In this document: positions 1 to 6,475 of the stretch, one piece after another
Layout: each line of letters opens with the position of its first letter
How positions within the stretch are numbered: the stretch's first letter is position 1
Source: a bacterium
GTDB taxonomy: Bacteria > SZUA-182 > SZUA-191 > JAJRXT01
Assembly: GCA_024277605.1 (NCBI GenBank)
Contig: JAJRUU010000255.1
Location: 1 to 7,462, forward strand
Length of the DNA: 7,462 bases
Reading direction: 5' to 3'
Translations under genes and position numbers: made by a program
The notes under the pieces: model-generated
Database searches by the model: none
Seen by the model: only the letters and a program-made list of their open reading frames with translations
Told to the model about the DNA's origin: nothing

Positions 1-182
1 GGAGCCGCATAATAGGTTACTACACTCATAGCCTCCACCCCCAACACCAGCCCACCGTGACTTTCCTGCCAGGAAAATTCTTTCTGCTGAATCTCTGCCT
101 GCCCGGTTTGCTGGCTATCCATATCCCGCTGAATATAGTCTGAAAACTGCTGCATAGCTGATTTGATAACGAATGTATACAC
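1..182 (-). CDS. Unidentified protein, N-terminal part only (runs off left edge)
   Basis: Open minus-strand frame of about 60 codons entering from the left edge, too short for a standard ORF list. I prefer the GTG at 182-180 because GGGAG lies nine bases upstream of it. The in-frame ATG at 155-153 has no SD and is the alternative. An in-frame TAA lies at about 198-200, so the start cannot be further upstream. The visible part is polar and glutamine-rich (MQQFSDYIQRDMDSQQ), followed by a more hydrophobic stretch, GLVLGVEAMSVVTYYAA, that may begin a membrane segment. That stretch faintly resembles the C-terminal motif of DUF3422 proteins, but this is not enough to assign a family. The gene starts just beyond the strong terminator of the tail operon, so it is probably a separate transcription unit or is reached by read-through. 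Function unknown. Confidence 0.6.
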   Translation of the reverse strand, partial: MYTFVIKSAMQQFSDYIQRDMDSQQTGQAEIQQKEFSWQESHGGLVLGVEAMSVVTYYAA

Positions 183-204
183 ACGCTTATACTCCCATTA
201 CACA

Positions 205-256
205 ATAAAAAAGGCCCTACCTAATACCTGCACAATGCATGTATCAAGTAGGGCCT
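205..256 (-). terminator. Strong intrinsic terminator closing the tail/cargo operon
   Basis: Perfect 9-bp stem, AGGCCCTAC (212-220) with GTAGGGCCT (248-256). It continues inward after a small internal loop through ATAC/GTAT (224-227 with 241-244) and TGCA/TGCA (229-232 with 236-239) to a CAA loop. Read on the minus strand, the stem is followed directly by a run of T (complement of 205-211), the form of a Rho-independent terminator. It lies 60 bases after the DUF2335-like gene and ends about 22 bases before the next start at 182, so it separates the two units. The extended two-tier stem is longer than needed for simple termination. Confidence 0.85.
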
Positions 257-315
257 GATTGTCTCAACACCCTAAAGATTAAATTTGACTAATCTAATAA
301 AAACCTGCTGTTTTT

Positions 316-741
316 TTAAGCACTCGGTGGTTTATTCCCCCATACAAATACAGATACTAAGCTTACCAGACTCCCGCTGACTATACCTACGCCACCCCAA
401 GCTTGCCCAATTGCAACGCAATAAACACCACCCAAGAGTCCAATAGCTCCGAGCAGAAAGCCAAAAACTTGACCCAGATGAGCCAAACAAACGTTGTGTT
501 TTACTACTCGATCTTCAATACCACGGCGATGTTTAGCTTCTCCTTCCGCCAGAACCAAAATACGCTCTGCCGCATTCGGTAAAATCTTATTATAGCCTTC
601 CAACACCTCTGGGGGTGGTAAAGGCCCACTAAAAGAAACCGCTGTCTGCTGATGAACTATTTGCCCTTTAGGCGCTTGCTGGGAAATGTTTTTATTTTTG
701 TTATTATTTTTCATTTTCAAATTGTTTCGCTGCTGCTCCAA
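316..741 (-). CDS. DUF2335-like small membrane protein
   Basis: 141 residues if started at the TTG at 741, 132 if started at the ATG at 714. The TTG has AGGT about seven bases upstream (within GTAGGTCAGGA); the ATG has no close SD, so TTG is slightly favoured. Layout: a polar Asn/Lys/Gln-rich N-terminus (1-30), then a conserved-looking PLPPPEVLEGYNKILP segment followed by an amphipathic helix (about 40-80), then two hydrophobic helices (about 87-111 and 113-135) separated by a short Gly/Gln turn, and a short tail. The proline motif followed by ERIL..AEGEAKHRR and a helical hairpin is the pattern I know from DUF2335 predicted membrane proteins, whose function is undescribed. It overlaps the upstream YwgA-like gene by 38 bases (11 with the ATG start), implying coupled translation. 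It is the last gene before the operon terminator. It could be a membrane-acting toxin or effector paired with its upstream neighbour; that role is inference only. Confidence 0.85.
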   Translation of the reverse strand: MEQQRNNLKMKNNNKNKNISQQAPKGQIVHQQTAVSFSGPLPPPEVLEGYNKILPNAAERILVLAEGEAKHRRGIEDRVVKHNVCLAHLGQVFGFLLGAIGLLGGVYCVAIGQAWGGVGIVSGSLVSLVSVFVWGNKPPSA

Positions 742-1321
742 TATCCTGACCTACCGCAATCCAATCCGACGCAAGCGCATTCATATCCGCCTCATAAGGA
801 TTATCACATGGAGGAAGAGTTTCTCGCAATGGAGCCATAAATGACTCTCCGCTAAGATCCAGCACACTCCCCATCCCTTTCAAAAAAGAAAACTGATTTG
901 CCATAACCGATTTTGCGGCAAAATCAGGAGCTTCTAAGTATACGCGCCTAAGCAACCCATAAAAGTTTACTGATATAACTTCTATAGCAATACTTTGGAT
1001 AAGAGCAAGTATACCTGAGTCAGTCTTTTTTCCTGCGTTGGCGGCTTCAGCCAATCCCTTTGGCGTCAGGGAATAAGGTGCCCATCGCGTAACTGAAGAA
1101 TTTACTAAACCATCTCGCTTGGCAAGTTCTAGTTCGTTATATAACTCAGAACTGTACGGACCATACTTATAGGGAACAAACCTATAAAAACCGTCAATTT
1201 GTCGACCAGACCTATTCCAAATTAGGAACAAACCTTTCATTAAGCGCAAAACGTCTAGGGGTTTTTCTCTGAGGATAAGCAGAAGCCAATCTCTTTTTTC
1301 TAACCTACGCATTTGTGGCAT
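704..1321 (-). CDS. YwgA / Panacea (DUF4065)-like winged-helix protein
   Basis: 205 residues. The N-terminal part (about 5-95) reads LLLILREKPLDVLRLMKGLF, then FVPYKYGPYSSELYNELE, then YSLTPKG. This winged-helix arrangement is typical of YwgA-like and SocA/Panacea (DUF4065) proteins. The following SVNFYGLLRRVYLEAPDFAAKS (about 117-138, quoted in part) matches the Tyr/Pro-rich segment found after the winged helix in the YwgA branch, so I favour YwgA-like over true Panacea. The last 60 residues are unfamiliar. Panacea domains are known as antitoxin modules that neutralise neighbouring toxins, which makes the overlapping DUF2335-like membrane gene a candidate partner (inference). Two starts compete: ATG at 1321, with GGAAGG only three bases away, and ATG at 1312, with the same SD about 12 bases away. 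It overlaps the YezD-like gene by 17 bases at the first start, so it is translationally coupled. Confidence 0.8.
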   Translation of the reverse strand: MPQMRRLEKRDWLLLILREKPLDVLRLMKGLFLIWNRSGRQIDGFYRFVPYKYGPYSSELYNELELAKRDGLVNSSVTRWAPYSLTPKGLAEAANAGKKTDSGILALIQSIAIEVISVNFYGLLRRVYLEAPDFAAKSVMANQFSFLKGMGSVLDLSGESFMAPLRETLPPCDNPYEADMNALASDWIAVGQDIGAAAKQFENEK

Positions 1322-1496
1322 GTCCCTTCCACATTTGGTTTATTTGCCCCAATTTAATAGTCTCTTCACGTCTGATATTAACCGGCCTGCCCTTCTCATA
1401 TGATATTACTAATTTACCATAAAAATTATCGCGTGTCAATCCGCTCAAGTAGTTAACCAATCGCTGCATCTCCTTACTACTTACTACCTCAGCCAA
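1305..1496 (-). CDS. YezD / DUF2292-like small protein
   Basis: 63 residues. The core LVISYEKGRPVNIRREETIKL (about 29-49, quoted for its pattern of hydrophobic strand, short charged turn, strand and closing E-T/K-I-K/R-L) matches the small DUF2292 family typified by Bacillus YezD, which usually ends in a similar VxIxxxEKIRL. The family's function is not established. The start is a TTG at 1496-1494, chosen because GGGAGGTG lies about six bases upstream. This SD is inside the last codons of the giant tip-protein gene. The start overlaps that gene's end by 13 bases, and the stop lies inside the next gene. These overlaps tie it to the same polycistronic message. An in-frame ATG (residue 10) preceded by AAGGAG is a possible shorter start. 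The product is probably cytosolic; no signal or membrane segment is visible. Confidence 0.8.
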   Translation of the reverse strand: MAEVVSSKEMQRLVNYLSGLTRDNFYGKLVISYEKGRPVNIRREETIKLGQINQMWKGHATNA

Positions 1497-4400
1497 AACG
1501 GCACCTCCCTCACTTTTTTAGGCCAGATTTCTATTTGCGCATCTGCCTGGTTATAGTTTACAGTGGGTACATAATGGGTTAGCTGTGACCAGACATCCGC
1601 CCAGCGCTGATCCTGAATAAGCATGGGGGGATAACCGGCATAGGCCACATTAAACCCGGCTTGCAGCAACTCCTGCAAAAGCGGGATAATCTCTTCCTGG
1701 GGCGGGGGATCGTCTTTGGGAAATAGTCCCACGGTTACCAGCAGCCGCTCTTTATATTGTGCAAAGCGCTCGATAAAATCATACACCGTCTGCATCCCAA
1801 AGGCCGAATAGCGGTAATAGAGCCACACATAAAACACATCGCAAATGTTTTCCTTAAGCAGCTCAGCATAGGGCGTGCCATAGCGGTCACAAGAGTAATC
1901 CAGGGTATTCACGCAGGTGCCATAGGCCCCTTCTTTTTTCTCATAGCCGTCCCACACACTTGCGTCTGGCTGGCGAATGGGGATGACGTTCTGTACATTA
2001 ACATTTACCCCCAGCAACTTATTGTGTGAGTGCGCCACCGTCGCCATAGCGGTTAGGAATTGTTTGGTATAGTAGCCTTTCCACTCCCAAATCTCTAAGT
2101 TATCCACCTCAATATATCCCACTGCATCACGCGGCCAATCAGAAGCAAGCGCTAAGCCCTTCACATTCACCCGCCAATCATTGTACAGACTGAAATCATT
2201 TGCCGTAAAACTATGCGCATAATATATCATCTCCGATATAATCGGCCCCTCACAATCATAATTCCGACATATATAATCGATTCGGCGGCGCATTAAATCA
2301 TAAATGGTAGGCACATTCAAACCCCAATTTGAAGCCGGAGTAACCACACTCCAGAATGCGGGGATTACTAAAACATAGTGGTATTTAAAATAGTAATCCT
2401 CCTCATTAATCACCACCGGATCATAATAGTTTGAATCAAAATCGTCCCAAGTCCTGGTTCTGGCGGTATAAAGTCCGCTATCCGCCTCATAATACCAAAC
2501 TCGTTTAAAGCCGGTATTACCCTTGTTATCGTAACTTGCCTGATCGTTATAGCGCTTGGTATGCTCATAGGCGAAAGTAGTCAACTCCACAAAATAACGG
2601 TGCCGGTTTAGCTCTTTGGATACGATACTTTCAGGCAAGCCCCGCCGCAGCGTATTGCGGGTGGCGGTGAGCAAATCCACCCCATTATCCCTGAGCGCCC
2701 CACCCCACCACCACCAGCTATCCATATCCCGATCCCGCATATAGGACAAACTGCCGCCGGAAACAATGGCATTGGTACAATCAGCTTGATAAAATTTATC
2801 ATTAACCTGTTGAAGGTAATCCAGCGGATTTGCGGCAATATCCTCTCCACCGAAGGCTACATGCGGCACCAGATTATAATTGCGGGGGGTGGGGGACAGC
2901 GGCTCAGTGCGGGAATTGGCATAGAGCGCATCCAGTGTCTCCTGAAGTGACTGTGCCTCTGCGTGTAAAGCATCCCCGGTTTTATTTAACATCGGTTGAT
3001 AGGCAAATATAGTCTCAGCGACTTCATTGGCCGGATCGGAAAACACCATGGTAGAATAAGTGGCGCACAGCGGCGGAGAAGCACTCATATCATAATAATA
3101 CTGCTGCAGCCGGTTTACATCATGGTTAGTACCCCCCACAGCACAGGAGATAATATCATCGGTGCGGGAATCCACCGCATAATTCACATATACCCGCCCC
3201 CTATTGTTGGCGATAGTCCATGAATCATAGGCCCATTTCACACACCACTCGCCTCGCAGATTCTGCTGCAATGAATAATGAGAGGGATCAACGACCCCCT
3301 TTTCGGCATAGGTAATGCGCAGTGTATCGGTAAGCGCATAGTCTTTTTGTGAAATATCCACCGTAATACCACCATTGGAACTTATAATGTTATATTCCTC
3401 ACTCCTGGTTATATTTTCTACCTTAATTGGATATAAGTAATTGGAAACACCTCCGGTATATTGTAATTCATAACCACGATCTATCCAACTACTCCAATTG
3501 GTATTAAGTGTCTTTGTATTATTAATCTGGTATATATCAACCAACACAGGATTATCTTGAAATGTAAGCTGTACGTACTCACCATACGGCTGGGTGCCGC
3601 CAGCCACAACCACGCTAATAGCTTCATCATCCACAGTATTCATGGGCGGATCATGATACATTCCCTGTACCCCGCGCAGCGCCATATCCCGCTGCCTTAA
3701 TGTTGCGGCCGGTAGCCCTATATTATTACTGCACTTTGCCCCCACCCCAATGTTGGCGGCCTGCCAGGTCATCACCCCAAAGCCATCCAGCAGCCAGTCG
3801 ATGGCCTCAGTAGTAGTCCACTTAATCCCGATAGCCTTAACCTCATCCACTCCCGCCGGAAGCTGTACCCCAAAAAAGCTGTCGGCCCACAGGTTCGATC
3901 TGGCCCAGGCGCCTTGAGGATAAAGGTCGTTATAATCCACAAACATATTTATGTCTTCCGACTCCACCCATGAGTTATCCGGCTTCTGGAAGATAATTTT
4001 AAACGCCCCATCTTCTATGGAAGTATTATCCATAGATAAGGCCATAATTTTTATGCCCTTACCAGCTCCGATTTTCACATTTGCGGCAAAATTATGCACT
4101 AAGCGCAACCCATCAGGATTTGATGACTGCACCCGCAGGCAATTACGCAAAGAAGTATTGGCCAGATATGAGCCGTCATAGGGGCTATAGCTGACCCCGC
4201 CCTTTAAATACTTAACCGCAGCAGCATACACCTGGCAAGAGCCGGAAAGCTGCTCAATTTTTATAAACAGATAATTGTCTCCGTAACTGGCGGTATCCTG
4301 CAATATATATGTACCGTCAGTCGTAATATCCAGTGTTTGCGCTTCATCCTCCACATCAATAGCTTTACGGGATAAGCCATATTTTACACGCAACGTGCCC

Positions 4401-5215
4401 GATGACATATTTTGTACCGACAAACTCAAAGTATGTATCCGGTCAGCAGGATAGGCGTTATGATGATTAATATAAACAATATCTCCATTGGTCAAATCCG
4501 CATGACTGTCATCTATTACAGCTGGCGTCCCGGACTCAACCTGCCATTTTGAATCGGTAAAGCCGGGTAAGATATTCGGATACAAACTTTGCCGGGCAAT
4601 AGAGCAGTTAAGCCCCGGATCCGCCTGCCAGTCAGCTTCAAATGCGGATAGCGTATCATAATCAAAGCCTAGACTGTGTTCTTTAAACTGATAATAATTA
4701 CAGCCGCTGTTATAAGATACCGGCGAAAAAGCCACATAATCCATAAACAACACCGATTGCAGATTATTGGCAAGTGAACCCCGTCTTTTGATTATCAGCC
4801 GCACCTTTTTAATAAGCCCCTTGCCATCGGGAGTGAAATAATAGGTCAACTCAGTACCCGAAACAGCCCGATCCGAACCGATATTTACCGTATCCCCAGA
4901 TACCACCTTGACTACCTCGGTGTCTACCGGAGTAGGGTTGGGGTCTTGACCCCCATATAGATCCTGACTGCTCATAGTAGTTTTATAGGTAAACCAGTTA
5001 ACATCGCCGCTCCAATACTCATTCCCCAAGGCGTATATACCGTGGTAATCACCACTCATAATCTTAGGATACTTTTCCGGATTAGACAGTCGATTCCAGT
5101 CGGTAGGAATAGCCGATCCGGCATTATAGCCTTTGAGCCAGATACCGGACAAACCGGCCTTGGTACCCGGAAAGGTTACTTTCAGATAATTATTCTCTAA
5201 AATTAAATCGGCCAT
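1484..5215 (-). CDS. Giant phage tail-tip / receptor-binding protein with C-terminal TIM-barrel-like domain
   Basis: 1243 residues, by far the largest gene here. Residues 1-200 are beta-rich. About 205-340 and 370-490 look like two beta-sandwich, carbohydrate-binding-type domains; a further beta-rich region runs from about 540 to 770, with a short helical linker (LHAEAQSLQETLDALYA) near its end. From about 790 to the C-terminus the pattern suggests a glycoside-hydrolase-like TIM barrel: strands such as CEGPIISEMIYY (988-999), VGYIEVDNLEIWEW (1032-1045), LLGVNVNV (about 1068-1075), CDVFYVWLYY and RLLVTVGLF. Acidic residues E989, E995, E1036 and D1038 are candidate active-site positions, but none can be assigned. 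A run of four Trp at 834-837 stands out. Its position after distal-tail genes suits a central tip or fibre protein that binds or cleaves surface glycan, as in the TIM-barrel proteins of gene-transfer agents (comparison only). ATG 5215 is the only usable start (in-frame TAA just upstream), but it has no good SD. A hairpin lies between it and the preceding gene. Confidence 0.85.
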   Translation of the reverse strand: MADLILENNYLKVTFPGTKAGLSGIWLKGYNAGSAIPTDWNRLSNPEKYPKIMSGDYHGIYALGNEYWSGDVNWFTYKTTMSSQDLYGGQDPNPTPVDTEVVKVVSGDTVNIGSDRAVSGTELTYYFTPDGKGLIKKVRLIIKRRGSLANNLQSVLFMDYVAFSPVSYNSGCNYYQFKEHSLGFDYDTLSAFEADWQADPGLNCSIARQSLYPNILPGFTDSKWQVESGTPAVIDDSHADLTNGDIVYINHHNAYPADRIHTLSLSVQNMSSGTLRVKYGLSRKAIDVEDEAQTLDITTDGTYILQDTASYGDNYLFIKIEQLSGSCQVYAAAVKYLKGGVSYSPYDGSYLANTSLRNCLRVQSSNPDGLRLVHNFAANVKIGAGKGIKIMALSMDNTSIEDGAFKIIFQKPDNSWVESEDINMFVDYNDLYPQGAWARSNLWADSFFGVQLPAGVDEVKAIGIKWTTTEAIDWLLDGFGVMTWQAANIGVGAKCSNNIGLPAATLRQRDMALRGVQGMYHDPPMNTVDDEAISVVVAGGTQPYGEYVQLTFQDNPVLVDIYQINNTKTLNTNWSSWIDRGYELQYTGGVSNYLYPIKVENITRSEEYNIISSNGGITVDISQKDYALTDTLRITYAEKGVVDPSHYSLQQNLRGEWCVKWAYDSWTIANNRGRVYVNYAVDSRTDDIISCAVGGTNHDVNRLQQYYYDMSASPPLCATYSTMVFSDPANEVAETIFAYQPMLNKTGDALHAEAQSLQETLDALYANSRTEPLSPTPRNYNLVPHVAFGGEDIAANPLDYLQQVNDKFYQADCTNAIVSGGSLSYMRDRDMDSWWWWGGALRDNGVDLLTATRNTLRRGLPESIVSKELNRHRYFVELTTFAYEHTKRYNDQASYDNKGNTGFKRVWYYEADSGLYTARTRTWDDFDSNYYDPVVINEEDYYFKYHYVLVIPAFWSVVTPASNWGLNVPTIYDLMRRRIDYICRNYDCEGPIISEMIYYAHSFTANDFSLYNDWRVNVKGLALASDWPRDAVGYIEVDNLEIWEWKGYYTKQFLTAMATVAHSHNKLLGVNVNVQNVIPIRQPDASVWDGYEKKEGAYGTCVNTLDYSCDRYGTPYAELLKENICDVFYVWLYYRYSAFGMQTVYDFIERFAQYKERLLVTVGLFPKDDPPPQEEIIPLLQELLQAGFNVAYAGYPPMLIQDQRWADVWSQLTHYVPTVNYNQADAQIEIWPKKVREVPFWLR

Positions 5216-5262
5216 TGTTTACTGTTTCAGCTAAATGTTGACTAACCCTTAAGTATTGACTC

Positions 5263-5278
5263 ACCACAAAAGTGTGGT
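5263..5278. repeat. Short palindrome in leader of giant tip gene
   Basis: Perfect 6-bp inverted repeat ACCACA (5263-5268) / TGTGGT (5273-5278) with a 4-base loop. It lies between the hairpin that follows the 49-aa ORF and the start of the 1243-aa gene. There is no T-run on the minus side, so it is not itself a terminator for the leftward genes. It could be an RNA hairpin in the leader or a small protein-binding site. No convincing -10/-35 pair was found in this 90-base gap. Confidence 0.4.
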
Positions 5279-5286
5279 TATATGTT

Positions 5287-5308
5287 TAAAAACCAGACGT
5301 GTCTGGCT
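5287..5308 (-). terminator. Probable intrinsic terminator after the hub-fragment ORF
   Basis: On the minus strand, CCAGA-CACG-TCTGG (positions 5306 to 5293) forms a 5-bp GC-rich stem, extended by one wobble and one A-T pair, followed directly by TTTTT. It begins at the stop codon of the 49-aa ORF. The stem is short, so termination may be partial, which would lower expression of the giant tip gene relative to the upstream tail genes. Confidence 0.5.
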
Positions 5309-5456
5309 ATTCCACAAAATCCACAAATTCCATATCCTGACTGCCGGCATTAAAGCGCAGGTGCGTGCCGTCGCTTAAGAATATATCGAACAACTCCATC
5401 ACATCGGTTGCCGTTGCCTTGGTTTGCGCTTCATATTCGGGGCTTAATTCTTCCAT
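5307..5456 (-). CDS. Small ORF resembling N-terminus of a tail hub protein (DUF2163 / lambda gpL-like), truncated
   Basis: 49 residues, below the size of a usual ORF list. Start ATG 5456-5454, one base after the stop of the distal-tail gene, with AGGAG about six bases upstream inside that gene. The SD and spacing make translation likely. The sequence ATDVMELFDIFLSDGTHLRF (16-35) followed by NAGSQDMEF resembles the opening of tail-hub proteins of the DUF2163 / gpL type, which begin with a strand like VELYEITLPDGTxYRF and a D-x-T/E-F element. Those proteins normally continue for well over 100 residues; here a TAG comes at once and is followed by a hairpin and T-run, with no hub-like coding sequence beyond. 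It may be a decayed remnant that kept its translation start, or a real miniature tip component. Its position between distal tail and tip protein is where a hub gene is expected. Confidence 0.65.
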   Translation of the reverse strand: MEELSPEYEAQTKATATDVMELFDIFLSDGTHLRFNAGSQDMEFVDFVE

Positions 5457-5457
5457 T

Positions 5458-5922
5458 TCACTCTCCTAATACCTCGATCAGGTTGATACCGGTTGACTCA
5501 AGCAAATAGGCAAATATATTGCGTGACATGGTTTTACTGCTGAATCTCACCAGATACCTTTGTCCGTCATGAGGTGAATTAAATACCAAAGGATACAAAG
5601 GCCCATGCCGAGCGATATACAGATTCCACAAATCATCCACCTCGGAAGTGGAGAGAACCGGAAAGCTGAGCTTAAACTGTCGTCGGCTGACCGTCACTCC
5701 TCCAATGCGCTGCTCCAATCCATTAGGGTAGAGCGTAATAGCCACATCATCGAAATTAACACTCACCTCAAAATCATGACCGGGCGCTACATCGGCAAAA
5801 CCAACAGCGCTCACCATGCCGCCGGTCGAGCGGATGACGCCTATATTTTCTATGCCCCTGAGCGAAAAGGTTTTATCGTTCTCGCAAGGCACAATCCCTT
5901 TAGTGCTTAACGACAAGCTCAT
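5458..5922 (-). CDS. Distal-tail-like protein
   Basis: 154 residues. The first half alternates beta strands (SLRGIENIGVIRSTGG, then FEVSVNFDDVAITLYPNG). The second half has a strand with a helix-like stretch, then LWNLYIARHGPLYPLVFNSP and DGQRYLVRFSSKTM (about 99-132), and a strand at the end. A compact block in which an aromatic-rich helix leads to F-x-x-P-x-D-G and a Y-x-V-R-F strand is typical of small distal-tail / minor-tail-M-like proteins (compare DUF2460-type GTA distal tail proteins). Such proteins form the ring joining tail tube to tip. The start ATG overlaps the previous stop as ATGA (5922-5919), with GGTGG and GAAGG just upstream, so translation is coupled. The stop is one base before the next ATG. 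Exact family not settled from sequence reading alone. Confidence 0.75.
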   Translation of the reverse strand: MSLSLSTKGIVPCENDKTFSLRGIENIGVIRSTGGMVSAVGFADVAPGHDFEVSVNFDDVAITLYPNGLEQRIGGVTVSRRQFKLSFPVLSTSEVDDLWNLYIARHGPLYPLVFNSPHDGQRYLVRFSSKTMSRNIFAYLLESTGINLIEVLGE

Positions 5923-6440
5923 GCCTTCACCACCTTATAGGTTGACAAATCGGCCCCTGAATACGTGGCGGTCACATTATAGGACGCCAGCACCCCGCTC
6001 GCAGAACCTACATTACCGGCGCTATCGTAGGTGCGAATACGGGCAGAAGCCAGCTTGCCGCTTGAATAAGTAATATTGTCCAAATAGTAATTCTCCAGAT
6101 TAAGCCCCAATGCCCGCTTAAGCAGCCCATCCATATCTTCCAGCGTATCGGTCACTACTTCTGTTATATCGCCAAAAGTACGACAACCGGCAGCCAGCAC
6201 ATTAATCGCCAGCGATCCCAGGGTATCGGTATCCAGCGCATCTAAAGCCAGCTTATACCAGCCATCGGCCAGTTCAGCCCAGCCACCGTCTGAAGCTGGA
6301 GCAAATGCCCCGCCGTTCTTACTTATACTAACGGTGGGACTTACAATACCCGTCTCCGGGGTATAACCGTCGGTTGCATCCACTAAGTATACATATAGAA
6401 ACGTACCGGTGGCCTGCTTGATTTGATTTACATTTTTCAT
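5919..6440 (-). CDS. Phage baseplate/tip-like beta-rich structural protein
   Basis: 173 residues. The N-terminal part (about 1-90) is a beta-sandwich-like region: TFLYVYLVDATDGYTPETG, PTVSISKNGGAFA, GWAELADGWYKLALDALDTD and LGSLAINVLAAGC. These are hallmarks of the small tail-associated proteins seen in many siphophages and metagenomic prophages (BppU-like N-terminal folds; exact family uncertain). A short helix (DTLEDMDGLLKRAL, about 98-111) links to a second beta unit (about 117-170) with NYYLDNITYSSGKLASARIR and a Tyr-rich end. ATG 6440 has AGGAG seven bases upstream. It follows the tape-measure-like gene by 35 bases and overlaps the distal-tail gene by 4, fixing it in the same operon. Likely a virion tip or fibre-attachment component; it has no signal peptide or membrane segment. 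Confidence 0.75.
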   Translation of the reverse strand: MKNVNQIKQATGTFLYVYLVDATDGYTPETGIVSPTVSISKNGGAFAPASDGGWAELADGWYKLALDALDTDTLGSLAINVLAAGCRTFGDITEVVTDTLEDMDGLLKRALGLNLENYYLDNITYSSGKLASARIRTYDSAGNVGSASGVLASYNVTATYSGADLSTYKVVKA

Positions 6441-6475
6441 TATCTAGCTCCTGTTCGTTTTGCTTGCCATCATCC

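Noticed and set aside
263..300. Hairpin-like AGATTA/TAATCT pair between the DUF2335-like stop and the terminator
   Set aside because: Six AT-rich pairs with an 8-base loop and no flanking signal; probably not functional.
652..840. Plus-strand ORF of 62 codons opposite the YwgA-like/DUF2335-like overlap
   Set aside because: Antisense to two supported, overlapping genes with no promoter or SD; composition is that of a shadow frame.
1757..4181. Several 60-90 codon open frames on both strands inside the giant tip gene (e.g. 1757-2029 +, 2608-2850 -, 2830-3012 +, 2996-3223 +, 3951-4181 +)
   Set aside because: They lie wholly within a long coherent coding frame, have low-complexity or unnatural composition (Ile/His- or Cys/Gly/Pro-rich), and show no SD or family resemblance.
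5225..5241. 17-base near repeat (one mismatch) of TCAACATTTAG-n-TGAAA between 5225-5241 (minus) and 7349-7365 (plus)
   Set aside because: AT-rich and short; a match of this quality is not far from chance in 7.5 kb on two strands, and one copy lies in a putative coding frame.
5605..6073. Plus-strand ORFs opposite the distal-tail and tip genes (5605-5910 and 5816-6073), and 6581-6814 opposite the tape measure
   Set aside because: Antisense to genes with strong SDs and coupling; no recognisable protein features.
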